NCBI GenBank assembly: GCA_027919835.1
Contig: JANVFP010000013.1
Coordinates: forward strand, 806,001 to 870,000
Direction of reading: 5' to 3'
DNA: 64,000 bases
Source: Lentinula raphanica
Taxonomy: Eukaryota > Basidiomycota > Agaricomycetes > Agaricales > Omphalotaceae
Part shown: piece after piece, positions 43,116-54,521 of the stretch
Position numbering within the stretch: position 1 is the stretch's first letter
Layout of the letters: every line of letters begins with the position of its first letter
Position numbers and translations under genes: made by a program
Notes under the pieces: generated by a model
Databases searched by the model: none
What the model was told of the DNA's origin: nothing
What the model saw: only the letters and a program-made list of their open reading frames with translations

Positions 43116-45149
43116 GATGATGGACTACAATGCTGAATAGGCGATAGCAACTGTGTAGAATAAAAGATACATATCAGTACTGTGTACTATGTGATAGGAT
43201 ATGGAGATTCAGTGAAAGCGAAAGATGGCATCCTCGGTTGAACTACAGAGAATTCAACCTACGACTGACGTGCAAATATGTTTCGAGCTCATCATGAAGA
43301 GTATGTTATGGAATCTGTATGTTACTCACCTCTCAAATGAACGAAACTTTTCCTACTCTCTACGAGGTTACCCAGCATAAGAATCTGTCCAAATCAAGAT
43401 ATCAAGAGCATTCTCACTGACAGAAAGACTTTCGCCCACTTTGCTCGCGCAAGGCTATGTACCACTGTGTCTGCTGGTGGTTGTGATAATTGTGTGGTGA
43501 ACGTAAAGATTTGAGGGGTGCCTCAGTTTACAAAAATCAAAGCTGACAGCGGCACATGATGCGAATCGTCACAGCAATTCTCTAACTCCCACCAGACTCC
43601 CACTTCCAACTTCCAGCAGCTTATGCACTTACCGGCCTGACATTGACAAGTTACAGCCCTTCAAATCTTTATTGAAGTCATTCTCTAACTGGACGAATAT
43701 GTGTTGATGGAGTTATCTCACTCTGTAAGTCCCAAAGAAAAAATTTTCAACATGATTTTTTTTTTTTTTTTTTTTAATTCTAAAGGTACCGCTAACAAGT
43801 AAGACTAAGTACTAAGGCGCGGGGAGGCCTCTCAGGCCTCCATTCTGCTATTCTATGTGGTGTGTAGAGTGTCTGTGCGTACTGTATAGCTTTGGGTAAA
43901 GTATGTGGTAGATGGGGGATGCTATCGTTCACCGTCGTCGCTCGGCCATGATGAGCCTATTATTTTCAACATGATCTATGTCGTTAATTGCTGATGATTC
44001 AACGTTGTCATTGGGTAACCGGCTTCAAACACCAGTAATCTGTTCTTGCAGTACAACAACTCGTCGGAAATCGCAACCGAATATTCGAAATGTGGATCTT
44101 GAACTCTGGAAAGCTTCAAGCGCCTCCCTTCAATAAGGACGCGCATACTTCGCACATCCGGTCAAAACCACTTGATACCGTTTTCATTCAACTTGTGTGG
44201 CTTCGGTAGGCATGCCGGTTCAGTACTTCCGATGCAAGCCAGGAATGGAGTTTTCATACTCTGTGGAATTTCTTGAATACCGATATATAGGCATCTCGCG
44301 AGCTCGAAAGATGGAGCTGATTGTGACCGAAGACAATGGCACGAATCATGAGATCTCCGGGATGGAGTTGAAGCGCCTTCAAGCTTCCAGCCTCTTCCAG
44401 CCTCAAGACCGGATCCTAAGATCTAGCAAGCTATCGATAACGCTTGCCCTCCGACATCTAACTCTACTACACTCATCGGCATGGTTAACGATAGATCCAT
44501 GTCCTTACTACGATTTCAATTTCGCTCGTTGATTTCGGACGGTAATTGTTGGACGGACACTGTTCAAACGCACATGATGCACGACTTTGCACAACACTTC
44601 TCAAATTCAGAATCAACCTTTTAACCGCATACAGCGGCGTCATACGGATTGCCAGGAATCATATCGTACTACACCTTTAAAGGTCTGTCATGCCAGTGAT
44701 TCATCTGTCAAATTGTGAGCTCAGAGCAACTGCTCAATATCACCTCTTTAGGCTATGGTGAAGAGTCATGCAACCACATACGAAGAAGTGAAGAAGTGAA
44801 CTATGTCAAGACTCAGCAGTGACCAGGAACAATGCTAACAGCTAACAACTCCGATACATGCAGTGGGCACATCGTTATCGCAATTTATATTTTTCCATAC
44901 TTATCCCGCTCCCGATTGTACCGGTGTGGCCACTAAAGAGTGCTGCAAACAAATTGTTCCTTTTGGGTCTTCTCAAAGTTGCATTGGTCGTTGAGTATAT
45001 GAAAGATCTGGTATGTTGCTAGTGGCAACTTGTCGTCGCTGAGGGCTGGCTTTGTGAGGTTTGGTGTGACAGTGTGACAGCGCGTGTTCACGTGGTCAGT
45101 CCTACAGCGGTAGAGCTCAGCTCTGGAGCCGGCGATTTGTACAACGCTC
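43116..45149. other. 2-kb divergent intergenic region with one SINE-like insertion
   Basis: It lies between the ELMO start (minus) and the serine-rich gene start at 45150 (plus). Apart from the SINE-like element at 43758-43961 I see only AT-balanced non-coding sequence. A 111-codon frame at 44197-44532 lacks an ATG at its start, splice support or recognisable content. Both promoters must lie here. Confidence 0.5.
43758..43961 (-). mobile_element. SINE-like retroposon, about 204 bp, with poly-A tail and 14-bp target duplication
   Basis: ATTTTCAACATGAT occurs at 43744-43757 and again at 43962-43975. Between them, on the minus strand, is a short sequence of about 185 nt ending in about 19 A (T-run 43758-43776). 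The 5' end (43961 downward) contains TGGCCGAGCGACGACGG, which resembles a tRNA-type A box (TGGCCGAGCGG in Leu/Ser tRNAs). A B box is not clear. An 8-bp hairpin GGAGGCCT-GAG-AGGCCTCC is at about 43825-43843. There is no coding capacity. It could alternatively be a retrocopy of another small RNA or a truncated LINE end; it does not match the LINE at 36.4-36.7 kb. Confidence 0.75.
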
Positions 45150-47167
45150 ATGGCGTCCCTTACAAGCACTCCTACTACACCGTCGCTCGATGATCTTTCT
45201 GATATCGACTACAGCTTATTATCTGAATCTCTATCCCTTGATACAATTTCCATCAAATCATTAGAATCGATCCCGCCGTTTCCTTCTGTGAACCCTCTTC
45301 CAACCTTCGTTACTGTCAATGACACTACCTATACAAAACTACAACTGAACACGCTACCAGCCTCAATAGCAACTATACCCACGCCTCCTCGCCTCAAGAT
45401 TCTGCTCAAGGAAGATCTTTGCATATCTAGGTGGACGGTGTGTCAATATCACATATTGGCTTATCTCGCCTTACTCACACCCTCTCAAACCTGTTTCAGG
45501 AAAGCCTTGTTTCTGCTGAGGCACCAGGGCATACTCCATGGGGCGAGGTTGAAGACAACGACGCCACGCCGTGGAAACCAGAAGGTTCCTTGTATGCTGG
45601 TGATGCTTTCCAGGAGGCCCTGTCCAAATACCGGCAACGTCCTATCACGAATGTACCTCGGCAGCGCTCGCACGCGCCCAACTCGCAACACCGTGATGCG
45701 CTCGTTTTTGAACGCGAGATAACCCTCAAATCCAAAGGCAAGACAAAACGCTGGTCCGTTCAAGTGCCAGCAGGGTCTATGAACTCCGATCTGGTAGATA
45801 TGATGGTGGAACTGAGGAGTCTCAATACGTACTTCAAAGAAGACGACAAGAATGATTTACATACCGGCGGCTTAGAGAAAACGTCTCAAGAGCTATTGAG
45901 CACTCCTATCGATACCGTGTGCACTCATCCGCCATCCCTGATCGTTTCCAACTCTCAATGTGTCATTCCTTTATCGTTAGAATCAGCTGGAAGCCTACAT
46001 AGTGCGCCCAAAACTCTCGCTGCACGTCGTGGAAACAAGTCTTTAGCTCTAGCACCGTTAACAATCAAGACTGGGGCTGCGGATCCATACCCAAGCGTTC
46101 CTACCGCCTTTCTCGGGTCCCCTTCGTCCTACTGCCCAACCTTCGAATTCTCTGGTGAATCACGTCCTACTGCTGCTTTCCAAGACATGATCAACTCTCT
46201 CAGGTCGCAATGTGCCTCGCTTCAAGTGAAAACCCCTCTTTCTGCAACTTTCCAAGAAGAAAAAACCGAGGATCCGCCTCTCATCGAGCCTTCTCCACCT
46301 GATCTTCTTGTCTCCTCAAATCCTGTCGAAGGTGATGATGATTGGGCGTTCGCCGACAGTCTCTTGGAGAAGTTTCCCGAATTCTGCGTCGAGCAACCTC
46401 CCGAAAGTACTGGCATGGATCGACAATCTGAGAAACCTTCTCTCGAGAGTAATCTAACAGACTCTCAAGGTGCAGCTCCTGATCCTTCTTTGAATGACCC
46501 GTCGATTGCTAGCGCTAATCCGCCTTCTCCATCAATCGCGGGTAGCATTTCGCCGACATTCTCTTCCAACTCTCCTCGTGGCATTCTCAAACGCTGTAAG
46601 AGCGTACGTTTCGCGGAAACTTCTCCAGTCAATCCAATTTCAGCGAATGCTGCAACAACGCCAAGTTCAGAGGAATCATCCACTTCCATTCTTCAGCCGA
46701 CTAGTACTGGATCTGTGAATGCACGCTCTTTGAAACGACCATCTCCGTTGCGTCATACTTACTCCCCTCAACCGAAGGCTAATGCTACGGAACCTTATAA
46801 ACCTTCCTCACCAGCGATCAATCGTCAAAGACCTTGCAGGAGTGGCACAGGTCCCAGCCCCATTTCGCAACCTTCAGTCCTACAACCTAAACGTCCCGTG
46901 GTACCAAAACCAGTCCGCATGTCTACTGTGCCGCCTGCCAACAAAGTCAAATTTAAATCGCAGGATTCTCAGACACTCGGAAAGTCTTTCCGCAACACAC
47001 TCGTTTCAGGCAAGGAAAATAAGAAACCCAAAGTGTCTTCCCTTGCTAACAGACATACCATGGACGAGAATGCATTGCGGCGCGCCAGCAGTGCGCCAAG
47101 CCCTCCAGAAACACTCAAGAGCCGGATGCCAGTACCTCTCCGGAACATTTTAACTAGATTCAAATAA
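45150..47167 (+). CDS. Serine/proline-rich hypothetical protein with PP1-docking-like motif
   Basis: Exon 1 starts MASLTSTPTTPSLDDLSDID and ends LCISRWT. A 62-bp GT-AG intron joins it in phase to ESLVSAEAPGHTPWGEVEDN and a single long exon that ends PLRNILTRFK at 47167. The total is about 650 residues. The best-ordered stretch is FEREITLKSKGKTKRWSVQV followed by PAGSMNSDLVDMMVELRSLN. The rest is Ser/Pro-rich. GILKRCKSVRFAETSP contains K-S-V-R-F, which fits the RVxF consensus for docking protein phosphatase 1. Basic SP/TP-rich tracts (KRPSPLRHTYSPQPK) could be CDK sites. No catalytic domain was recognised; function unknown, regulatory or scaffold role inferred. Confidence 0.78.
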
Positions 47168-47298
47168 ATCTAATGACTCATACATATTCTAAACCAATTC
47201 CATTCCTTGAATATCGTGTTCCATTACACTTGTCTCTCTAAGAACATCGTCCGGTACGGTACGAGATCTCACCTGGTTATGTAGTAGTAGTACACGTG

Positions 47299-49662
47299 TC
47301 AATGAGGATCGGCAGATACATGAGCAGTGCTAGTGAGCTCCCAGAGGGTCTTCAAACCCACTTTATGCCCCTCGGCCTCTATGTATCCCTCGTCCCGCAA
47401 AGCCGATCCTGAACAACCCTCCACCACGCCCCACGAAAGGTACAGCGGGATCCTGAGTAGGAATACCGCCAGCGAGTATCGGGGGCGTTTCGCCTTGTTG
47501 TCTCCTTCCGATACCAAGATGCCGAAGTCTACGACCTGAATGTGCGACTTCCTTCTCAATCTCAAGGTCATCTTCATTTTCATTATCCTGTGCGGTTCAT
47601 CAGTATCAATCGGTGTAAAATCAGTCAGTGAACGTGGGCTTTCCTCTAGATCGATGACAAGTGCACCGGTATGCCACCCGGACGCAGCAGCCGAAACACA
47701 GAAACGATCCTTGGGTTTCTTTCTGTGGCTGTCAAATCGTACTTCGGTTGGGACTTCCACATCTGGAGGCGTGCCTCGGTTCGTTTCAAGCGCTTGTATG
47801 CGCATAGCTTCAGTCGAAAAACCACCCGGAGATCCAGGTGGTAGTAATCCTGGATCACCCAGGCCGAGAGCGCCATCGGAATAATGGCCCCAAGTGAGCA
47901 ACTTCCCAGTCGCGGTGACAGCTGCGAAGTGATAATCCCCCAACACCACAGAGATCACAGACTTGTTCTGCAGACCAGGTATGATCTTGGGTGGCGTATC
48001 TGCTTTTGTTTCTGTGTTGCCAATTAACACGACTGACTCCGAATAGGCGATGAAGGAACGGAAATGAGCCGAAACCTAGATAGTATGTGGATTAATGGAC
48101 ATTCAGCGATTACCATAATCAGATTACATGAGTTATCTTGAAATTTTCTCTAGGAGGCTCTAGAGTAGAGCCAGAAAATGCACTGTGGTTCCTAATTTTC
48201 TCAGCCTCACTAAAATGAGGCAGCTATGTGATTCGTTAATACCGGAACAAGCATCAGGTTACAAGAAAGGTAGATTGACTCTCACATATTGCCAATTACC
48301 ACGCGAAGCTTCACCGAGAGTATCGAATAGCAAGACGTGCCCTTGGTTAGTCAAGGCAACCAATGCGTTCTCAAACCCTGCTATTTTTATGATTCGAAGT
48401 TGATCATCAATGGACTCGAAATCAGACTCTGATTCAGCAAGCTTGGGCAGATTCAACGGCAGAGAAGGCAAAACGATGGGATCTGCTTGCAAGTCCCAGG
48501 GAACACAGTTGATAAGGCCTTCGTCTGTTGTATGTGCTTTGAGGTTCCCTGCTTCGTCCATCTCATTCATTTTCGTTTCGATGAGCGCTCGCATAGGGTT
48601 GGAGAAAGGGCACCAGACTAGAACGCTTCCAGAGCTGGTCAGAGCTGCAGAGAAGGTCCAGCCACATTCCACTTGTACTGGTAGTGAATCTGGACTGCTC
48701 AGAATATCAGAGACCAATCTGAATGGCCTTCCCCAGCTCTTGAAGGTCCAAATCTGATTATTGGCATCAAGTGATGATGAATGTAGCCTTCCGCAACTAG
48801 TCTCAGCGTCAGTCGACTCATCAAAAAGCTCCGGAGGTACAGGAAGCTACTACCTTATACTTCGGATGGAGGTCGGCATCTGCAGTTTCAAAGGTGTCGT
48901 AGCAACCTTACCTGATTCCGAGAAACCGTCGCTATTCAGGGCATATTGGGAGCCATCTAACGCTCCTATATAGGATGTTCAGGCTCGAACCTGTTCCTCA
49001 AAAGTGGAAGAAGGCATACCCCAGACATGAATACAACCATCTGAGTCCAAGGCCTGGAATGACCTGAGAAGGAAGGAGCTCCTGAGCTTCCTCTTCTTCT
49101 CTCCATTCAAGTAATGGTACTCACATTCCACCAGCAGCGAGATGCACAATACGGGTGCCGGGAAATTTCAGCTCTAATGGAAAGGACACATTGTTCAGCG
49201 TCGACTGCGGAAAAGTCGTCATTCCGAGCCGTCCTTGTTCTTTTCGACTGATGAATTCTCGTATTGAGAGCGTGAGGCACTGATTGAGCTAGATAACGAC
49301 ATACCCCCACACAAAGACTATGAAAGGAGTGAAACGATAAGCACCACTGATTTGGAGATGAATCATCGGTGCTTGCCTCGCGGTTTTGTCAATCGCAAAT
49401 AGATGAATTTCCATCCACTGGTCCTGGCTGTGCTTTCATCTGGAAAATTGTAATCTTCTGATAGCTTCTTTTTCCAAAGGGTTTCGTCGTCACACAGTTG
49501 TGCAAAGAACTGGAAGATGATGATGGGTATTCAAAAGCAGACTAAGTCTGTGTATTCGTGGAATACCTTGTTCGTCGATTGCAAATGGAATAGATCGTTG
49601 AGAGGAAGCCTTGGAAGCAGGTTATCGAGGATAATTTCGACTGGGATATCGGTAATGAGCAT
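47299..49662 (-). CDS. F-box protein with RCC1 repeats (Saf1-like)
   Basis: F-box proteins recruit substrates to SCF ubiquitin ligases, and RCC1 repeats form a beta-propeller for substrate binding; yeast Saf1 has this architecture. The ATG at 49662 gives MLITDIPVEIILDNLLPRLP and LNDLFHLQSTNK, a clear F-box, continued after an intron by FAQLCDDETLWKKKLSEDY. RCC1-type strands follow: VECGWTFSAALTSSGSVLVW, IKIAGFENALVALTNQGHVL and SVVLGDYHFAAVTATGKLLT with WGHYSDGALGLGDP. The end HVSADPH reaches a stop at 47299-47301. Acidic inserts (ESDFESIDDQ) lie between blades. Several introns. The F-box plus RCC1 combination is sure; orthology to Saf1 is tentative. Confidence 0.86.
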
Positions 49663-52325
49663 TGTAGAGAGTAAAGATGGAACTACTAAATTGATTGACG
49701 TCATCATCGTTCCCCATTATTAAGCTCATAGGTATGCTTTGGCATTGCTATATCTAGCCATCTTCCACTGCTACCTATAGTCCTATACCGCTGAGTGAGA
49801 GTCTTTTCATCAACTTGGTGACGCTTTTGTGAACGTTTGTCGATCTCTTAACCTGCATAATCTCATAGCCTTTAGCTTTGCTCAAGCATCATCTATCACG
49901 CACTGTCCTAACGCTCGGGTAACTGGTTACACATGTGTACAATCTCCAACCGGCCGTCATCTTCTCTCGTAACTCACAGTATCGCAGAGAGGAGAAACGG
50001 CAAGTAGGGAGACAAACCGCCTTTGAACATCCGCATACAGTTGCAGGAATCACATCTGCAAAGAGCTTACGTTCTCAAGTCATGCAGAACTGCTCCGTTA
50101 TCCTCTTACTCGGACTTCGCGAACTGGTTGCAATGCTTTGTGTAATCCCAGCCTGTGCATAGTAAGGTGAGTTTCCTACTAAGATCATGAGAGATCGGTC
50201 AGGAAATTCTTACTGAACAGATTACACAGAATTCATTATAGTGCAAGATCTCCTGACTTGCAAAGCGGGTATCAACCTCAACTCTTAATCCAACGCAGTA
50301 AACCCCTTTAGACCTATTTGCCATATCCCAATATAACCAACGTGGACATGAATGGTGATACTCAGAGGTTAACGTGGGTTGGTATATTGCCAGTAAGATC
50401 TCGGAAATGTTCTACTCACGACCTTTGTATTATAATTCTCTGACTATCCCAGTTACTTATTGCTGTTTATCGCAGGTTTTTGCACAGACAAGAGTAGATT
50501 TGGAGATATAATCAGGATGAATGCTTACAGTATACCGAAGAAGCCGCTATTCAAGATATACTCAATGCTTGCCATGGTCAGTCAGTTGCTTAATTGCATA
50601 ATACTCTAAGCTGAAGCTTGAGACAGTCTAGAGACTGTTGAACCTTGCATCTAGGTTGCGTTGTAGGTCATCCAGCTGTCAGCCTTCAGAATTCCAGCAA
50701 GATTGCGACGTACCGTACGCCATGCCGCATCTACTTTCATGGAATGATGATTCCAACAATCTCTGAAGCTGCAGAGTGCTCTAGACCTAGCACAGAGTTC
50801 ATCAAAATATATTCTCATGTCAGTGTTCAAACGTTCAAACTTCAATAGCTTCAATAGCCATCGACTGGTCATCTGTGGTCATGATCGAGCTCCATCGGTT
50901 AAAGGTATTGTAGTTGTGGCATTATTATGCTGGACGTTTGACTTGTGTCGTACCAGGTCGTACCCCAAGGCTTTCGAAGTCGCATCCATTCTTATTTATT
51001 GTTGATCAAGCTTCCAAGATACTAATGGCGAAAATCAAAAGCAATCCAGGTGTCCTGGTCCAATGAAGATGTCCACCGCATGAAATGTGATAAGAACATT
51101 CCAACACTTATTTGCCACTCCGAACATCTTGATGGAAAGACTGGCGGCCTTGATTGAGCATAACGCTACATAACGTCTTGGCTGCTTAGTTATTGTCTAT
51201 TTCTATTTCTCAGGTGCGGTGAGTCGGCACGAACGTTGTCGTTTGTATCGTTAGTTGAACGCTAGGTTCCGAATCTAGCTTCAATCCTTGATTATAAGCC
51301 ATGCTCTTGACCACATTCTCTGAAGTCAGCCACAATCAGTAAAGGTAGGTGCCAGGTGGATTGCAGCTCAACAAATAACATCTCGTAACTGTTTGTTAAT
51401 CCAGCGCAGATTTACCGTTGACTACCAGCGCTGTCTGCAGAAAGTCCGACTCGGGTGGGACTCGGAAGAGTAAGAGGGAACCAAGCGAGAAAAAAAAATC
51501 TTGCAAGGAATACAACTTACGCTTCTGAATTGACGATTAACCGGTAACGGAATCGGAAGAACAAAGCCCTCCTCTGCGCTCGCCGCTCCCATCCTTCCCT
51601 ATCTGTCCCTGACCGCCGTCAAGCAGAAGCGATGTAGAAGAATACGCGTACATATTCTAGAATGTATCTGTGACTGATCTGATTGGCTACGACTTACAGG
51701 TCGGTGGCTGACACTGGACAGTGGACTCTACGAGGTCCATTCGTACACGAGGTGTATGATCGTTAGATCTTTTACGCCGAACAGTTTTGGGCTGAGCATC
51801 GAGTGATTTGACAAAGCACGACACCCACATCTTCTCCTATCTTTCCAGAGCCTCCCCCAAATCAATAGACTGTCGTTAGCTGTCGTTTCATTCAACAACG
51901 AGGGCTTTGTCTCGAGACTGGGGAAAAAATTGACAGCAAAACATTTCAAATTGTGGAGCTTTATATGATACTTATAGTGTACTTACTAGGCCTATATAGT
52001 CAACCGCAATTAGTGGATAGAAAGTACTACAATGAGAAGTACAATGAGAAGTTATGCAAGTAGTATGTTGCATGTAAGCATGGTGTACAATGTCCATAAG
52101 AGGACGGAGAAGGTGTGGCAAAATCATGTTAGTTTACAAATCGAAAGAGTAAATAAAAGGTATCGAAAATACTATAGGTATAGACGAAATAAGACAAGAA
52201 ACAGCGTGATTCCGACAGACCGAGCGAATATACAGTGGATTCAGTAGATAGATTGCACGGGCTGGATGATTGTCCTTCGAAGGGAGAGGGAGTTTGGCGA
52301 TGTAAGAAAACGATTGTCTCCAAGT
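49663..52325. other. 2.7-kb gene-poor interval
   Basis: It contains the F-box gene promoter on the left and the CON7-like 3' region on the right. Frames up to 75 codons exist, but none shows conserved content or consistent splice joins. Short perfect palindromes occur (TACACATGTGTA near 49930, CAGTCTAGAGACTG near 50627). A CT-rich tract at about 51570-51610 resembles a fungal promoter without an obvious gene behind it, so a non-coding transcript cannot be excluded. Confidence 0.45.
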
Positions 52326-54521
52326 TCAATAATCATCTCCACTCCCACGATTCATGCTCGCATGTCCAGAGCCAGATCTATTCCCCTCGTAATACGCCTC
52401 CGGATCATACGTCATGTCATTGCCCACCTGAAGTGGAGGCAACGTTTCTCGGTGCTCGTAGCCAGGAAGGGGAGTCAACAGCATGCTATCCGGAGGAAGT
52501 CGACCCGAATGCATCTGGGGTGGAGAAGGAATCGTCAGGGGTCGATCAGACGGTTCTGTTGGACTCGAATGATAGCTCGAGGGCGTGTTGAAGTGGACTG
52601 GGTGAAGATTGTGATTTTGGCTATGGCTATGACCGTGTCCTTGATGGTAGTGCTGCATCGAAGACTGAGACGGGAGGGAAGATGATAGATATGGCGTGGA
52701 CATTGATGATCTTGTCGAAGAAGAGACACTAGAGTTCCATTGCGAGACGGGGGTCGTGTCGTATCTCGGCCTGGGACCGAAGGGAATCCCACTGCGCTCC
52801 CTTTCTGCCGCGTTAAAGGCCAGATCGTCAGAGGCATTCAGACCATATCGCGAATGCATTGAAAGACTCGGGAGTGTCATGCCTGAAGGGTAGCCATAAC
52901 GGTGATGAGAAGGAGGATAGCGACTCGAATGAGGGTCATTCAGTTCGTGTTCGTGGCCAAGGAAATGACTCGATCTTCGAGGAATACCGCTGAGGGCAGC
53001 AGCTTCCGATTCTTTCTTCGCTTTCCTCCATTGCTTTCTCAGCTCTTTGAATTCTACAAGACGAAGGTGTCAGCAACGAGGCCCGAGATACGCGAAATAA
53101 GCGGAAACGCGGAAACAGATAAACGACAAGTTCCGAATGCAGGAACATGAGATGCGAGATAGCCACTGCGCGGGAGATGACCACTCACCATTGGGACTAC
53201 GTTTTGGACCATGTTTTTGCATCGTTACGTGAGCGTTGAGATGGTTCAGTGTACCATAAGCCTTGTTGCAGTCTGGCCACGAACACTGGTACAGTCGTTC
53301 AATCTCGTCGTATCGTCGACGAGGACGCTTTTTAACCGTGTTGCCTGGCAGCGCGACAAAGGAGTAAGTTTTACTGTTGGGATCCATAGGACTGCGATTT
53401 CCGTCGGCATCAGTATCTTCCCCTGGCATATCACCGGTTGAGATAGACGCTTGCGCTGGCAGTCTGGAAGAGCCCAGAGAGGTTGGAGTGCTCGTACCTG
53501 TAGGCGACCCACTGCACTCGTCTTCAGCGATAGACGAGTATTGAAGTCCCTGCGCCATGGTTGGGGATCCTCCAACGGTACTGGTGAAATTCGATTGGAA
53601 GGGAGACAAAGGGGAGTCAACTTCAGTCGCATGCGTGCTCTGCGCCATGTGATGAGAATCCTCCTCAGTCTTCCAACCGTTATGGGATCGTGAAGAAGAG
53701 TAATCATAATGAAATTGTTGGTGATGAAGACGTAGGTCCCGAAGGGAACCGATACTGGCGCCTCGTTGCAAAGAAGGAGCGTAAGGACGCGAAGAATTAT
53801 TGTAAGGCATAGGATAGGAATAACGACTCGATGGGTCGGCAGCAGGGGAGCTCGTAGAGTAGGTGTTAGGTGTTGCGAGCACGGCAGGCTCTGACATCCG
53901 CCTTTGGTCGAGAAGTCCAGAGGACGAAGGGTTCGAGGCAGAAGAGGTCTCGATATATGAAGCACGAGAAATTGAAGGTTGATTATAACGCAAGTTAGCG
54001 TCTGTTTGGTACGTTGATGATTGTGAATGTTGGGGATGCGATTCAGAGTATGAATGGGAAAAATCCGCAGAAGACTGTACGTCACCAGGAGAAGGAGAAT
54101 CGGATGGGTAAGAAGCAGGAGCATCGGATTCTCTTATATCACTGACAGCAGCAAATGAATACGTGTTCTGGGGTGTAGGAAGTGGCTGTTGATAGTTATT
54201 CGAGGAGGAAGCGGGATAAGCGGAGGGCGGATCAGTGTCGTACATTTCTGTTGGTGAACTGGGTGAACCGAACGAAGGCTCGACACGATCAACATAATAG
54301 TAATTCGGAGAAGTATGTGTGGGGGAAAGACCCGGGGAAGATGAGAGATCGTCGTCCACGGTGTCTGGAGAGTTAGCAGTAGATACTGAGGAAGACACAA
54401 GTTGAGCTATATCTTCGTAGAATGACCCGGAAGGTGAGCGGTGCACAAAAGGCTTGCAAGAAGCTGTTTCGCACTGTACAGAGTATAAGTCAGAGGTAAG
54501 CGATTCAGAGGAGGGAAACAT
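52326..54521 (-). CDS. CON7: C2H2 zinc-finger transcription factor, CON7 family
   Basis: Con7 of filamentous ascomycetes is a nuclear regulator of spore shape, cell wall and infection-related growth. The conserved block TVKKRPRRRYDEIERLYQCS is followed by one finger, C-X4-C-X12-H-X5-H (CSWPDCNKAYGTLNHLNAH and TMQKHG), then KRSPN and, after an intron, EFKELRKQWRKAKKESEAAA. This core, including the basic N-flank and the helix after the finger, is diagnostic. The rest is disordered and rich in Ser, Tyr, Pro, Gln and His: an N-terminal half of about 400 residues (MFPSSESLTSDLYSVQCETA...) and a His-rich C-terminal tail ending NRGSGDDY at 52326. The same core in a basidiomycete suggests a general fungal role; here it is inferred only. 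Confidence 0.88.

Noticed and set aside
43757..43776. Run of about 20 T as a Pol III terminator
   Set aside because: The 14-bp duplication around the whole block makes it the complement of a retroposon poly-A tail.
44197..44532. 111-codon plus-strand frame between ELMO and the serine-rich gene
   Set aside because: No ATG at its start, no splice context and no familiar sequence; composition fits random intergenic DNA.
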